Below are positions 45,409 through 58,993 of a stretch of 64,000 nucleotides of DNA, piece by piece (position 1 is the first letter of the stretch; each line of letters opens with the position of its first letter). Position numbers and translations under genes: made by a program. The stretch is taken from positions 33,372,616 to 33,436,615 of the forward strand of contig OX463778.1 in assembly GCA_949825025.1 (NCBI GenBank), written 5' to 3'. This DNA comes from Siphlonurus alternatus (Eukaryota; Arthropoda; Insecta; Ephemeroptera; Siphlonuridae). A model generated the notes under the pieces. The model saw only the letters and a list, made by a program, of their open reading frames with translations. It had not been told where the DNA came from and searched no databases.

Positions 45409-46014
45409 AGTATGAAATTTGAATACATTGCTTTGATAGGGAAAAATATTTTAGGCCTTTAACTATATAACTCAGGTATAAATTAATTCTAGGTTAAACC
45501 TTACCTTCAGGTATTACCCTGATCAAGGACTACTATAAATTTCAAGATAAAGTATTCATGTCCAGTCCCCCCCCTCGTATGGCTAAAAATGTGTTAAAAT
45601 CAAATATTGTCCAACAATTCTAAAAATTGAGCTTTCGGGGTCCAAAAATATTTAAAATTAAATGGTGTAATTTAAAAGAGTAGAACTGCCCTATTTTATC
45701 CCTAAAAACCCTAATATTATCAATTTTTAATACACACTGATGAATTTCAAATTTTGTTGAGCCCTAAATTTCAGTTTTCAGTATTTATTTATTTATTTAT
45801 TTTGAACAATATTTAATTTTTTAACCAGGTAAACACGTTTTCAAACCTGCAGCTAGGGGGTGGAAACGTCTAGACGTGAATATTATCTCTTGAAATTTGT
45901 AGCTCTTGACTAGAACAATACCTGAAGGTAAGTTTGTAGCTTAGAATTAATTTGCATCCGAGTTGAGGCCTAAAATCGTTTCTCCTATCTAGCCAATGTA
46001 TTCAAATTTTATAC
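45409..46014. mobile_element. About 600-bp inverted-repeat element
   Basis: The left arm AAATTTGAATACATTGCTTT pairs with AGCCAATGTATTCAAATTTT at the right end. Pairing continues, with gaps, through TTTTAGGCCT and its inverse, ATTAATTCTA, and TTACCTTCAGGTATT and its inverse. A run of C residues lies in the left half near 45568. Pairing is lower than in other elements here, so it is probably older. No transposase ORF. Confidence 0.75.
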
Positions 46015-46402
46015 ATTATGTATACTCAATTCTCGGAGGATCAAGTTTTTAATAATAAATTGGTTTAAAAAATTTAAATAAAGCAATTTTCTTCCTTGTA
46101 ATTTCCTAGTAAGAACAGGAATAGCACTTCATACTTTTAATGAAGTCCCGTATGCGAATAGGAACTTTATATATATAATCGTATTAAGCAAATTAATAAA
46201 TAATAACATTGTCAGATAATATATATTCTTATTATTTTTGCATTTCTTTTTTAGTTTAACTATGTATCAAGAGTTTTATTTAGAGACACAACGTGATTAC
46301 TACGCACTAGCTATATATTAAATTATGATGACTGATAACAGTCACAAACTCACATTCAGAAAAATTCATATTGTGTAATGATGACATGCAATAGGATTTC
46401 TT

Positions 46403-46642
46403 AGGTGCTATAGTAAAATTTATACTATATTACCTCCGGAAATAGCCGGAAGTGGGAAGTTTCTGATCTTTCCATTCATATTTCAGCATTGCAATTTCAC
46501 ACATACATCAGTACTTATTATAGATAACGTTATTTTAAGTTTCATAACTGAATTAAAAACAAAACAGCTACAATATTCACACTTCCGGCTATTTCCGGAG
46601 GGAAATTCAAAATAATTTGACTGTAGGTGCTACCTATAGCAT
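46403..46642. mobile_element. Inverted-repeat element with ETS-like CCGGAAGTG ends
   Basis: A strong inner inverted repeat, CCTCCGGAAATAGCCGGAAG plus TG at 46433-46454, is exactly inverted at 46580-46601. A weaker outer pair, GGTGCTATAG near 46404 and CTATAGCATC near 46634, suggests the element is about 240 bp. The arms contain CCGGAAGT, the ETS-factor core. No ORF. Confidence 0.75.
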
Positions 46643-47497
46643 CTTTAAAAATAAACGTTTTATAAAAAATGTCCTATTCAAGCTCACGTTCAACATTTCG
46701 TCTCCTCGCCTAGATCAAAAACGCCTTGTAGTTTATGCAACCTGTTCAGCATTCATGTAATGCAAGTTGCATATATCCACGGCTCTATTTAAAATTCTAC
46801 TCAGGCTTTTTAACAAAACATAATTAGCATAACAAAAGTACAATTGTAAATTTATTCAATATAACATCTCTACCGTCATATTTCATTCAATGCTGCAAAT
46901 TATATAACAATACATCTTGAGAGGGTGAGGGGGATTTTCTTACTTGTATACATTTATTTTATAAACTACTCTAATGAATCTATATACAAGAAAATTTGAA
47001 CAAGCTAGAATATTAATAATCTAAACATTGTATAATATAAAACATATGTTTGTTATGTAAATATAAACTAAATTAATCTAGTGTAAAATTTAATAACAAG
47101 GAAAAACATTAATTTATTATATAATGTAATTTTAAATTGCGTACCATGTAATTAAATTTTAGATCATTAGTAACAATTAACAAATATCATTTTAGTTTAA
47201 CTTTTTATGGTAGTTTCTATTATTAAAAGCACAAAACAAATTCACTGCTATTTATTATTGTAGTCATTTCTTACTGATTGTTTAGATAGATTGTTCCCCC
47301 TACGTCTTGGAAATATAATATGCACTCTTTATCATGCATGCAAATAAGTTTCTTGTTTCACTCTCTCGAATGATTGATTACTGTAACATAATAATAATAA
47401 TAATAATATCATAATATCATAATATAGCAACAACATAGTTTATATTTTTCCATTGTCTATTCGTTTATAAGGAGTTGCTTTAAATTATCAATGTACA
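46643..47497. other. AT-rich non-coding DNA
   Basis: Contains a diverged copy of the GTTCAGC motif near 46735 and a short ATA/AAT repeat near 47390-47425. Otherwise nothing recognised. Confidence 0.5.
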
Positions 47498-47576
47498 GGG
47501 GAATTTACATGAGCGATGAATGCGAAAATTGCGCACTTGATGTGGAATCCTATGTCAGCCATCTTTGATGACACCA
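47498..47576 (+). mobile_element. Relic of the left half of the 39581 MITE family
   Basis: AATTTACATGAGCGAT, GCGCACTTGATGTGG and CAGCCATC follow in the same order as GATTCACATAAGCGAT, GCACGTGATGTGGC and GCGGCCATG in the element at 39581. The right arm is not found. Probably a decayed or truncated copy. Confidence 0.4.
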
Positions 47577-47737
47577 TATTGTCGTCAATGTCTTACTCAT
47601 TCAGATGCCTCGAATTTGTCATTTTGTCTGCAGTTATTCTGCATTATTCAGCATGTTGTCCTCAAAGTTTAATATTTTTTATAAATCTGAAAGTTGATTT
47701 TCAATTATAATTACAACTATCAATGGTCACGATGGGT

Positions 47738-48188
47738 TTACGATCGACTTATTGCAAATATTCATTATAAAATATTATAACTGATCGGGCTTGGATTTTT
47801 AAACCTCTTGCATATTAAATTGCATTTAATATGTACATTAATTACACTGTTATACATTGTTACATAATCCCAGAAAGTGAATGCATGATAAAGAGTGTAA
47901 TTCCGGGAATTACAACAATCTACCTAAACAAATTATTGCAATATTAAATAGCTGTGTATTTGTTCTGTGGTTTTAAGAGTTAATAAAAAGTCATAAAAGT
48001 TAAACCACATTAGGTCTGTTCGTAAGCTCTGCTTGATGTACACCTGGAGTATACTTTCTTACTCCAGCTCAGAGAGTGGCGTAGGAAGTGCAGATGACGT
48101 CACGTTCTTTGTTCATAAACTTGCTCAGAGTACACCGGGCAGGGTTTACGATCGACTTATTTCAAAAATTCATTTTAAAATATTATAT
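47738..48188 (+). repeat. Direct repeat GGGTTTACGATCGACTTATT
   Basis: About 41 bp (GGGTTTACGATCGACTTATT, then TTCATTTTAAAATATTATA) occur at 47738-47778 and again at 48148-48188 with few differences, 410 bp apart. A related pair, GTTCGTAAGCTCTG near 48018 and GTTCATAAACTTGCTC near 48111, lies between them, and a relative is at 35422. Probably remains of one repeated element. Confidence 0.65.
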
Positions 48189-49191
48189 ATTTTCCTGCAT
48201 GTGCTTCAAAATTCCAAACTCGAGTCACATCCATGTAAACCCACCTTAATTCAATTTTATTGTCTTCTTAAAGATTGTTATTGTTTTAGACACAATTATG
48301 AGTCGATCATGTGTAATTTTTTTAAATTATAGGCTCAATGTGAAAGCATTATTGCTCTAAAATATTATGTCAATTGTTTTTAATAACGCCAGAAAGAAAA
48401 TAGAGAGGTAAATTTTATATTGAAATGAAAACAGGCTAACAGCTATTTTCATTGTGTTCTTTGATATTAAATTAAAACAAAGGCATAAAACTATCCATTT
48501 TCCAAAGCAGTGGGTAAATTGGTATTTTTATTCTTTTGCAACACTACTGCCACAAGGCTACAGAAAAGTTACAAGTTGTATAAAATAAAAAAATATATAT
48601 ATTTATAATAACAAAGAGATTTTCAAGCAAATGAAAATTGACATATTATTATTAAATATTAATGAATTTAGTATAAATTTTGAAGTTATGAAAACATTTA
48701 CAAAGGATACTGCAAATTTTATATTAAGATAAAACAATAACGATGAACCCTCCCACATTATTCTTTGCAAACTTTGTAGACAGTGTGGGTTTGACTCAAG
48801 TATTATCAATAAGCGGTTCCGGTTACACCAAACTATTTTCAAATTTCTGAATATCATAATAACGAAAGTAATGAAGTGAAAAACTATTCACAAAAACAAA
48901 AATCTTTAAAAAAAAAACTATTCTTTGGTAGAATTAGAATATAATTTCACTCACTTTGACTGATTTTGTTTTGAAGAAAAACGATTGGCAGCGATGAAAT
49001 ATAACCAGCCTTGATTATCTAACGTTTGATAGAAAAATATTAAATCTTCAAAAAAATAAAAAAGCAAATTTGGTTTGAAATTTAAAAATATATGCTTGCT
49101 TACAATTAAAAAACAACTTGTTGCAATCATTACTTTCAATGTATTTAAAACATTTACTGCAAACGATAGGCGCATCTTCTACTTCCTTTAG
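48189..49191. other. AT-rich non-coding DNA
   Basis: No gene or element recognised. Small ORFs at 48603-48857 and 48951-49175 (minus) lack known domains. Confidence 0.5.
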
Positions 49192-49205
49192 TGACCCTAT
49201 GACCT
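49192..49205 (-). promoter_or_regulatory. Nuclear-receptor DR2 site
   Basis: On the minus strand, AGGTCATAGGGTCA gives two receptor half-sites as a direct repeat spaced by 2 bp, preceded by AAA, the A/T-rich extension favoured by Rev-erb/E75-type monomers. Motif match only. Confidence 0.35.
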
Positions 49206-49619
49206 TTTACCTTTGTAATAATAACGTTTGTACTTCCTACTCAACAAATCTCATATATGACTCATATAATGATGTTAGCCAACCTACCTTACTAGTTTGC
49301 AATATGCAATATCATTTATTATTAACAATGAGAGTAATCTTAAATTTATTACAGTTTATGTCTATTTAATAATTATTAAATATATAAACATATATGTACT
49401 AATATGAATGTACATACATTACAAATCTTGTGGTACGAATTAAATATATATAATGTATAGAAATTATCTTCAGGCTATTTTATAAATAAATGATATTGTA
49501 TGAGTATAACCTTAAGGATTACATAGTTCTGTATTATAGTGCAAATTATACATAAGTTGAGTAGTTTAATAATAATAATACTAGTACTATAAAGAGAAAA
49601 TTATAACGTAGACTGCTAT
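49206..49619. other. AT-rich non-coding DNA
   Basis: Nothing recognised. Confidence 0.5.
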
Positions 49620-50180
49620 TTCTAGGTGGTTGCATGGTTTTGACATTTCACCGCCAGTCTCTTTGCAAACTTTCTATTCTCTAGACACAAGTCCTAAGGG
49701 GTTGTGAGCCAAAGAGATGACAATTTTCGTTTAACTTAGTCAGAAAGGGGGCAGGGAGAAGGAAAGAGAGAAAGGAGCATAGATGAAAGAAAGAGGTCCC
49801 GTAGAAATGAAAAGAAAGAGAGCATCAGGAGACAGACAGAGAATTCCGGGCGAAGAAACCCTGGCAGGAAAGAGGAAATGCAATGTACGGAAGAACGAAC
49901 AGAGTGAGGTTTCACGCGTCTATGGATAAAGCTCCAGACTTCTCGCTTATGAAAAGGGATTTGTCACGAACGAAGGCAATTCCTACGTTGCTACATGTTA
50001 TTGGAAGTAAAAAAAAGGAAGAAAATATCTATCTATATATAACAAAAAATAGTGAAAGTGAAAAGGGAGTTTGTTTTGAGTGACATGAAGGCTAGAGTCA
50101 AACTTTGAAGACAATTACTGCGGGTACAAATATCACTTTAGACAAGAAAGAGGCATCACAACGACTTCCGTCCAATCACA
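49620..50180. other. Purine-biased, balanced stretch
   Basis: More balanced than the surroundings; the plus strand is strongly purine-biased from about 49740 to 49890. The 66-codon plus ORF (49883-50083) shows no known domain. It may be a decayed GA repeat next to conserved non-coding DNA. Confidence 0.35.
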
Positions 50181-52239
50181 TTTTATAAATATATAATACA
50201 ATACCAATTAAATAATACTGAAATTTGTTGCAAATGTAATATTTTTATTATTGTTTTTATTTAGTACTATTATTATATATGTATAATTTAATTTGATTAT
50301 TTTATAAATATAAATTTAATAATGTTATCTTTTTCTATCATTACTGGATCCAGGCAGTGTAAAAAACACTATACGATTGTGTTTATAAACACCGATCATT
50401 TTAGCTACTACTAAAATTTTGTACTTAGATTTAGCTAGGGAATTAAACAAAATATACATAGCTAATAATCGTAGATATATATGAAAAATAAATTCGTATT
50501 AAACGTACTGTAAATTTAAAAAAGGCTATACCAATTATTTGAATTACCGTTGAATATTCAGTAAATAGAAATTTCAGTTTACGTGCAAAATAATCACAAA
50601 TTTAACATGTGACGTATGGGCATGCAGAAAATAATAACAATAAAAAATTAGTGACAAATACCTGTATTCAAGTATAAACTCGTAAGTCGGGTAGCCTGTT
50701 TATGGATATTTTGAGATTTACATTGGAAAACTGCAATAATGTACTAAAAAATATAGCAATGCAGACAGAGGGGATGCAAAACTCAATCATGCATGTTGGG
50801 AATTGCAATAAGCTGAAATTACCACCATACTTCCTGACACGTGTTCTCACCAACAAACGTGTCAGGGCGTGTCCGCACTATTCGCAAAGGAGGAAAATGA
50901 CTCAAGCTCTGATTTAATTTAGGGGTGATATTACCCTCCTTATTTGTTTTCTCAATTTACAATAAAAAAATCTTTTTTCAAGCTTCTTTTATTACTATTA
51001 AATTTATTAATGTTGTTCAGTTTAAAATGAAAATCAATAATTCATTTTCTTTTATTTTCAATTAATTTAAAAGTTCTTGGTAGTTAATATCTTCAAGTTA
51101 CTATGTTTATTCTGTTGATTTTATATCACTAACAAGTTCTTTTTCATTACGTTTGTCTTTTGTTTGATAGTAATTCGATCTTTTGGAGCTGAAACATGTC
51201 TACTGAAATATCTGCTTGCACTGAAAAACATTTCTAATTGTATACACCTCAGAACATCGCAAACGTTGCTCTCCTTGTACCGGTACACATGCACCTAAAT
51301 ACATACTCGTGTAGTCCATGCAGTAGTTATACTTCAACTCTTTTAAGTTATGACTAGAGTTGTTGCTTCTCTTACCTTTCATAATATTTCTAATTTAAAT
51401 CGTACTGTCTGAAATGCCAAGCAGGAAACTGCTCCGATCAGATGTACAGTACATGGAAACTGCTACTTATGATCGAGGTAAAGTTTGTAATTTGATGCTT
51501 TTTCACAAAGACTTTCCTGTATCCAAGCTGAAGTTTACAACAAAAAGAGCTTAATAACATTTTCCATAATCTAAACTACGTTTAAAGCATATGCTTAAGT
51601 AGTTGCCTATGATAAAGAAGCTTGACATTCTTAATCAAAGAATTGAGATACCGCGCAAAGCACGGTAAACTTCGACAGAATTCTTATCATCATAATGAAT
51701 CAGCTCTTGACATTAATGAATTTGTTTAAACTAAATTTCTTTACTTTTATATATATTGCAAAACATTTTCAGATAAAACACTTTAAAATATTGAAGGGCG
51801 CAAGTCAAAAATTGAGGAGGATAAAAACATTTAAGTTATAAAACTTTAAATGAATTCTTCAATATAAAATTGTAATTTTAATTTATTTGGGCACTTTTTT
51901 TCTCTCAGCATAAAAGTGCAAGTTTCAGAGTCATAGTATTTTTGTTATGGAAAATCTAATATTTGTTAAACACGGCTGTTTAAAAATATACCTTATTATT
52001 TCAAATTGAAAATTATTTACTGAAATTTACTTTAGAAATTTAGAGACCGGTTATTATATACTAATTTGTTTGATACAACTATATATTACATATTACGTTA
52101 ATTAAATAAAATAGGTAATAAAATCAAGATACATGATTACTAAAATAATCTAACAATTGGTTAGAAAGGTTAAAATACTCCGTAAGCTTTATTTTCAGTT
52201 TGTATTAAGAAAAGTCATAACAATTGACTAGAAAGGATG
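50181..52239. other. AT-rich non-coding DNA
   Basis: No gene recognised. Small overlapping ORFs at 50668-50917 on both strands lie in a slightly more balanced patch without known domains. Confidence 0.5.
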
Positions 52240-52640
52240 TAAAAACAGAGAGAAGTAGTTACGGAGGAAGCAGTAGCACCAAGTGAACTCCTGACCTGCA
52301 AATGTTCGCCGTCCGCTGCTACTACTGGTGCTCACATTGCAATCTCAATTTCCTCGTTTTATTCGACGGTAGCAGATCGAGATGGTCTCGGGCTACAGCT
52401 GAGAGGAAGGGGGAACTTCGCCGGCTAGTCGTTCGGTAGTAGTGCCAGACTCGTTTTCACGCCCCGTGCTCGCGACCCAGCCGTGTGCAGCCTCGATCTA
52501 CAGTCCGTCTCTCTCTCTTTTTCCATCTTCTCTCGCACATGTAGAAGAGAAATGAACCCAGAACCAAGCAAGTAGGGTAATTCCTTTGCAGTGGCATTTT
52601 TACCACACCGCAAGCAAGCGCCGTTCATTTTTCTTCTTTT
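52240..52640. promoter_or_regulatory. CpG-rich islet, promoter- or first-exon-like
   Basis: About 400 bp of balanced, CpG-dense DNA in AT-rich surroundings, with TCGTTCGGTAGTAGTGCC near 52430 and CAGTCCGTCTCTCTC near 52503, and no long ORF on the plus strand. The 67-codon minus ORF (52425-52628) has no known domain. Composition suggests a promoter or conserved element; neither start site nor strand is clear. Confidence 0.35.
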
Positions 52641-55600
52641 TTAATAGAGTTTTGTGCCATCCTTATACATAGCTGCCTGCCACATTATAAAAGAAAAATA
52701 TGATCATGGTTATTATTTAATATGTTTTAAATTTGATTTGATTTTTATATTATAAAAATATTTATTTGACAGTAATATTAAAAATATATTAAATATGTTA
52801 TTTTTTAATTTGCTTTTTAATTTCAAACTATATGAATTGCTAATTAATTGTTTAAATTTATTTTTTATATTAATATGCTTGTATAGGTATAAATATAAAA
52901 TACATTAATTTTAAATTTCAATGATAGAAAAAAAAATTACTTTTTTTAACATTAAAATACAGCTTATAATTTATTACTTTATATGTAAAAAAAATACCAT
53001 AAAACTATTTATTTTAACGTAATAGTTAACATATCAACAATTCTCCTTCCAACTCTCTCGTTTTCCCCCCATTGACAATTAACGTAAGTACCTGGCAATT
53101 GAGTTTACATTTTAAATAATAAAGTATTTTTTTATTATTTATTTTATTTTTTATTTTATCACAGACTAGATATACACATAAAAGGCAAATATTACAGTCG
53201 GGTAGACACACAAAATGTATATTTTTATGTCTCATTGTTGCTGCCACTGTTAGCCGTGTTGGGTTTATCTGAATGGCTCTCTAGAGGCTACTCGATATGC
53301 TACCACTATATTTGCTATACACTGTATGGGTATGTGCTGGTACCACATATGGGGGAATAAACCGGAATATTTTCCCAACTTTGTGCTGTCTACATTTGCT
53401 GAATATGCGAATGATTAATTTTAATATGAGTATTTTTAATGTTACGTTATATTTTTTTGTTCCCTTTTTATTCTCGCCACTCGCCCTCTCAGCGCTGGTT
53501 TGATGTGTTTGTTATTCCACATATGTGAGTCTCACTTTTCAGAGCTCGTGTTGTTCTTAGAACCAATACTAACCATGACTGATGATGATATTCAATATTT
53601 TCTTTTTTGTTATTCTTCTCTTTCTGTTGATATTGATAAATTTTAGCCAATATAAATGTGATGTTGATTTGTTTTTCAAATACGATTTTCTATACACATG
53701 TTTTGATTCTTAAAAATATTCAAATGTTGAGAGATGCTATACTGTTATTTTGTTATTACTTTATTTGTATGGTGTTTTTATCAAATAAATTATTTTTTAG
53801 GTATGAAAAATATACAGTAACAAAATATATTATATACGTACTAGCAAGTAATGTTATGAAATAAATATAATTCAAAATCAAAGTTAACCCAGTTTTATTT
53901 ATAATATGATATTCCTTTATTTCAGTATAAAGTTGTCCTCTTCTGTTCTGTGTTATATAATACTTTAGAAAAAATGGAAATGAAATGCCTCTCACATTTT
54001 GAAATTTAATATTTAGTAGCAAAAAATTAAATTACTGCATGTTTATAATAAATTATTTTTAAAATATTTTAATTATTAAAAGAAATTCCTTTCAAGCCTA
54101 ATTTATTTTTTTATTTAGTGGGTAATTTATAATTTTAAAATTACAGCAATTGGTTATTAATTCTTAGTTTTTAATATAAAAAACTTGTTGCAACATTTAT
54201 TATTTTACATTCATGTGAAATTTATACATGTTGAATTAATTTAAATGTGTTGCCAAAGGAAAATTTTAAGTACTTTGTTTATAATGTAATTTTCTTACGT
54301 TCTGTATACTGTAACAAGAACAGACGGAATTGAAACAGCTGTTTTTTTTTCTTTCTCTATAAAATATTGATTAATCTGAACATGGTCGTTTTTCTGCTTC
54401 TCTTCGTTTCTTATTGGCAATCTGTGGTGATTAGCCAATCTTTGCTGGGAAATAGGGGTGGTAGTGTGGGGTGAGAGGAGAGGTTAAGGGATGGATGGTG
54501 GGGGGGAGAAACGTTCACCTCCAGGCAAGATCATTCGTTGCCAGTCAAGTGGAAACTCTTTATAAATTTATCTCAAGAAATTGTACAATATGAACTCGAC
54601 TAATTACAATACCACTGTACTGATTACAGTGTGAATAAATTAACAAATTTTTATTTAATTTTTTTAATATGCTTGATTTATAATGAAGTTAATTAAGAAA
54701 ATAAAATTTAATTATCTCTTTGTTAAATTCGTTAATTTTACATAAAGATTTCAAAAATAAAAAGTTCTGTCTGTCTTTTTAATTTATTCATAAGGAACTA
54801 ATTGATGGATGAGACGTTTTGAGAGCGTACGTACATCTCAAACACTAAACTTATACTGTATATCCATCATTTATAACTTATATATAGAGTATAAATACTA
54901 TTTAATCATGTGGCAAGTCAGTTTAAAATATTTTAGATTTGTTTAGCATAAAGTTATAATTATAAAATTTACATGCATAGGATTGTAAAAGTGAAAATGA
55001 TTTCTTATCGTTAACATCACTCCTAAAGGTTAGGCAACTCTTTCAACGGGAATTATTAACGAAAACTTACGTAAAACTTACGTAGTAAAAAAAAAAAAAA
55101 TTGTCACGCGTCACCTTTGAGAAGAAAATAAGACGATTTAAAATAATAGGTTAATCTCACGTGACGTCACTGCATATTGCAAACTTTAAAGGAACAGCAG
55201 CATGTAAGAGAGAAAATGTATAAAAAAATAACTATAAATTATAGACGGCAATTATTAAATTTCTCTCGTTTCCATATTATCTGCTAATCTGGGAGTTTCT
55301 AAAGAATACGCAAGTTACATTTTTGTGTCTTTAAATAATAATTATACCCGGCAACAAAGTCAATTTTTCTATTTTTTTCAATGCTCTAGATTGTCCGGTA
55401 TGACAACAGGAGGGGGAAGGAGGGGAGGTAAACATATGGGCGTTATCCTGTAAGTAGGCAACCCAACAATCTCGTGGCACTGCCCAATTGAAGATAGTAT
55501 TGTACAACAATTCTATACATTTCATTAATTAGGTACCTTTCAAAATATCATAAATTTTTATCATGCTTCTCGTTATCAAAGAATACATACTAAAAATTCG

Positions 55601-57309
55601 GCATAAATTTGAAGACCGGAGCTACCTCTATCCTCTCTCTTTGAGTGTTTAACAAATAAAGGTGAGGACCAATTTTTACTAATTTTGACTTTCCCAGAAC
55701 GTTAATTATCTTAATGTCTTTATATTTGAAAGTATTTTAGTAACCTAAATGAGAAAAATCCTTTGAAGTTCACATTATAATACGCACTCAACTTCTTTAT
55801 ATGCAAATATGAAAACATTAAAAAACTTTTATGTCACACAGTTTAGTATTCTAGTTTTAATTAATTTCTCACCAATTATAATATCATAAAGCACTCAGTT
55901 ATAACTATTATATTGCTAGCAAACGCTTACGTAAGCTGCCTAATTTTGTTGATAATGCAACCTTTTTCACATATGGCTGCCACACTCATCAGGGGAAGTG
56001 TCGTACTGCTTTAATTACAGCCAAAAGTGGTAATTAAACCGCAGTGACAAAGTGAAAACAGTCTAAATGCTGCGTCAAACGTTTAATATTGGAATAATGT
56101 TGGCAGTGAAATTTGATAAAACAATGGGGAGTTGTTTTGCCGGACCCAAGCTTTTACTGCATATGTTTCAAAATATGTAGGAGTAAAATTGTTTAAAAGT
56201 TACAATTTTCACTCATTTAAAAAATGTACATAATAGGACAGTAATGATTTACTAAAATAATATTTTCACGTCAAAATTTCTAAATGTATCGTTGACTGTA
56301 TTGATGGTTTTTTTATGGAAAATAGAAATTTAAACAGCATTATTTTAATTGTTTAGATAATTTCTTAACATTGCTTGGTTGTTTTAGTTAAAAAAATACT
56401 ATCAACTGAATAAACCCAAATGCTAATTGTTTTTATTTTTTATTCGAGTAGATGCAATTTCCGTTTTATTGACAGGCAGTGAGTGGGTTTGATACTCAAT
56501 TACTAAATAACCTTTTGTGATTGCTATTTACGATCACGCAGGAAAAGTCGCATCGTGGGAGGAAGAATAAATAATAAGCTACATTGTTGGTAGTGAATAG
56601 ATTATTAATATAAGACATAAAGACATAAGAGAAATTTTAATCTGAAGGGTGGAATAAAATTAAAATTTAAAAAAAAATAATTCTAAAGGGAAAAGGTAGA
56701 CTTTTAAACACTTATTTCTTTTTCCAAATTAAACTACTAATTGAGTCATAAAATTATAAAACATCCATTTTTAACCAGAGACCAACCAAAAAATCGCATT
56801 TTATTTATTTGTACTATGATAATCACTCCACAATAAAAGAATTTCAAGAAATTGAGAAAACTGCGATGAACATGGTCAAAGAAAATATTTTGTAGTTAAA
56901 AAATATAATATATTTTGCTTTTTTATATACTATCCTGTTATGTTCTACTTAATATTAAGTAGAACATAACTGCAAGATTGAGTTAGGAATTGAACTAGCA
57001 ACATTTAATTTATATTTAATCTTTACAACAAGTTAAATTTAAATATGCACTTACTTAAGTAGAAAAAAAAACAAGTTAAAACAACATTTATATAAATAAC
57101 ACCATACGTAGTTAAGAAAGAAGTAATGAAATTTTATTACAAAGAAATTTAATTTACTTGTGTATATAAAGTAGTTAAAAATACATAAAATCTATGTACT
57201 TATATTTTCTTACATCACGCACCTTTACAATTTATTCGTGCATTATGAGTCACACATTCATACGTCAGTTTTAAAAAAAAACAAATTCAAATAGGTAATA
57301 ATATTTACA
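52641..57309. other. Long AT-rich non-coding stretch
   Basis: No exons recognised. Of note are a balanced patch at about 53230-53560, a G-rich patch at 54400-54560, the dispersed GTTAGGCAA motif near 55028, TGACGTCA at 55162-55169, and a balanced patch at about 55380-55500. Confidence 0.5.
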
Positions 57310-57600
57310 CCTGTTCATTGCGAGGGTCACGAGTGAGCACCAATTTTAAGGGTGGAAGGGCAGGCATACTGATGAAGAGAGAGAAGGGTGGAACACATGC
57401 GCAAGGGGGCGCTTCAAATCGATGCACAGAAGGCTGCGCCGCAGCTGGGGGTAAGCAGGGAGAGTTGGTAGTCAGTTTGCGCTCCGTGCTTGACTGTGAC
57501 GTACTCGCGCTCTCGCTGCTGTCTCTCGTAGTCGGTACGTCGCATCAAACACTCCGGGCGAGACGCCTTTCTTTCATCGCGTAAGGTAAGGCACAAAATC
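57310..57600 (+). promoter_or_regulatory. Candidate promoter and non-coding first exon
   Basis: A CpG-dense island with a TCAGTT arthropod initiator (A of the initiator at 57474). It is followed by about 110 bp rich in CpG that contains no ATG, and then a strong splice-donor match AAG|GTAAGG with the exon ending at 57585. This fits a TATA-less promoter with an untranslated first exon on the plus strand. I see no TATA box and no good downstream promoter element at +28. The downstream exon is not recognisable in the window. The ORFs across it (57318-57584 plus, 57414-57644 minus) have no known domain. Confidence 0.4.
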
Positions 57601-58993
57601 CATAACTCAATTAAAAATTTGTTAATTGACTTTAAAAAAATCAAAATGTTAAAAAAACTTTAATATTTTAAAGTACAAGAGGATAACGAGATAACTTATA
57701 ATTTAAATTTTTATTATTCAGATTTATTTATATATAAAAAAAAAACAAGAAAAAATACACTTTTCTTGTTTTTTTATCATTTTTAAAACATTTTATATTT
57801 GAACAAGTTATGAACTTCTTTCTTTGCATACAATTTTTATTATCATTTCATTCATTATCTTCATTTTTTTTTTCTTTTTCTTTCGTGATGTTTAATTTTC
57901 TTTCTTCTCTCTGGCAGCTTTAAATTTAAGCTCTGAAAATTAAACAGAAAAATATTTTTATACAAACTACCCGCATATTATTTTTTTTTTAGTAGTTTTA
58001 AAAAAGTTTTGCAAAAGTGCAAAAAAAAATCTTGCTAAATTTCTTGGAAAAGGTGTTATTTAAGTGTTTTTAAAACACGTTCGTTGTCTGAATATATCGT
58101 GACTATTCGGTACGAGAATAAATGAAAATGTTCGAAGAACAAAGCAAAAAAAAAAAAAAAAAAAAAAAAATGCTTGTATATATAATAGTGGCAAGGATCT
58201 TGAAATACAATATGCGCCAAGGAATTTGTAAGATCAAACGCTCTTTACATCGGATGAAAGAGTGTCCATTAGCAGTGCCTATGTCCGTTCTTTCTAAGCT
58301 TGAAAGAGCCATGTTAAAAAATATGTAGGTCTATGAGTTTCTAAAGATCCTTGCGAGGGTTTAGTAAAGAGAGAGAGAGGTACCACAATAACGGCACGTG
58401 ATCTGAGTAGAAAAGCTGCTAAATTTTATGTAATTTCAAATGAGTGAGACACTCAGGTCCTTTTTTATATCACCAAACAGTATACCTTAAAAAATAGCGT
58501 ATTTTTATAAAATTTCAATTGCTTTTGTTTCATCAAATTAAATTGTGTAAAATACGAAAAGGGTAGAAGCTTTTGAAGTTTACACGATGGTTAATACGAG
58601 TTTTATCAAAATATCAATGTAAATTAACGAAACAAAAAGTTTTTTAATTCACTAACAATGAAAAAAACTCGTACTAGATTCAATAAATGGATTTTGCAAT
58701 CACATCATTGAGGGTGCCTAGTATTTCAAATATTTAAACCACGTTCTGTAGTTGTTTTGAACCAAAATGTCGGTTTACCACTTCTGTGATGTTAAACTTG
58801 CCGCTGGCAACCACTGGCTCAAATCTGTATGTTGTTTAATTTACCATTGTATTGACTTCCTAATTATTTCAGCTTTAACTCACTCAACATATATATATGA
58901 TAAATGTTTTAGTGTGAACATAACTTCAGTTTTTTTTTTAATAATAATGTACGTATATAATCATAGGGATAAAACTGTTTTATAAATTAGTAA
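57601..58993. other. AT-rich non-coding DNA with a poly(A) tract
   Basis: AT-rich; poly(A) at 58146-58170 (25 A). If 57310-57600 is a first exon, this would be intron. No second exon recognised. Confidence 0.45.

Noticed and set aside
47390..47430. CRISPR-like or satellite array
   Set aside because: It is a short AAT/ATA simple repeat without spacers; no CRISPR array is expected or seen in this eukaryotic sequence.
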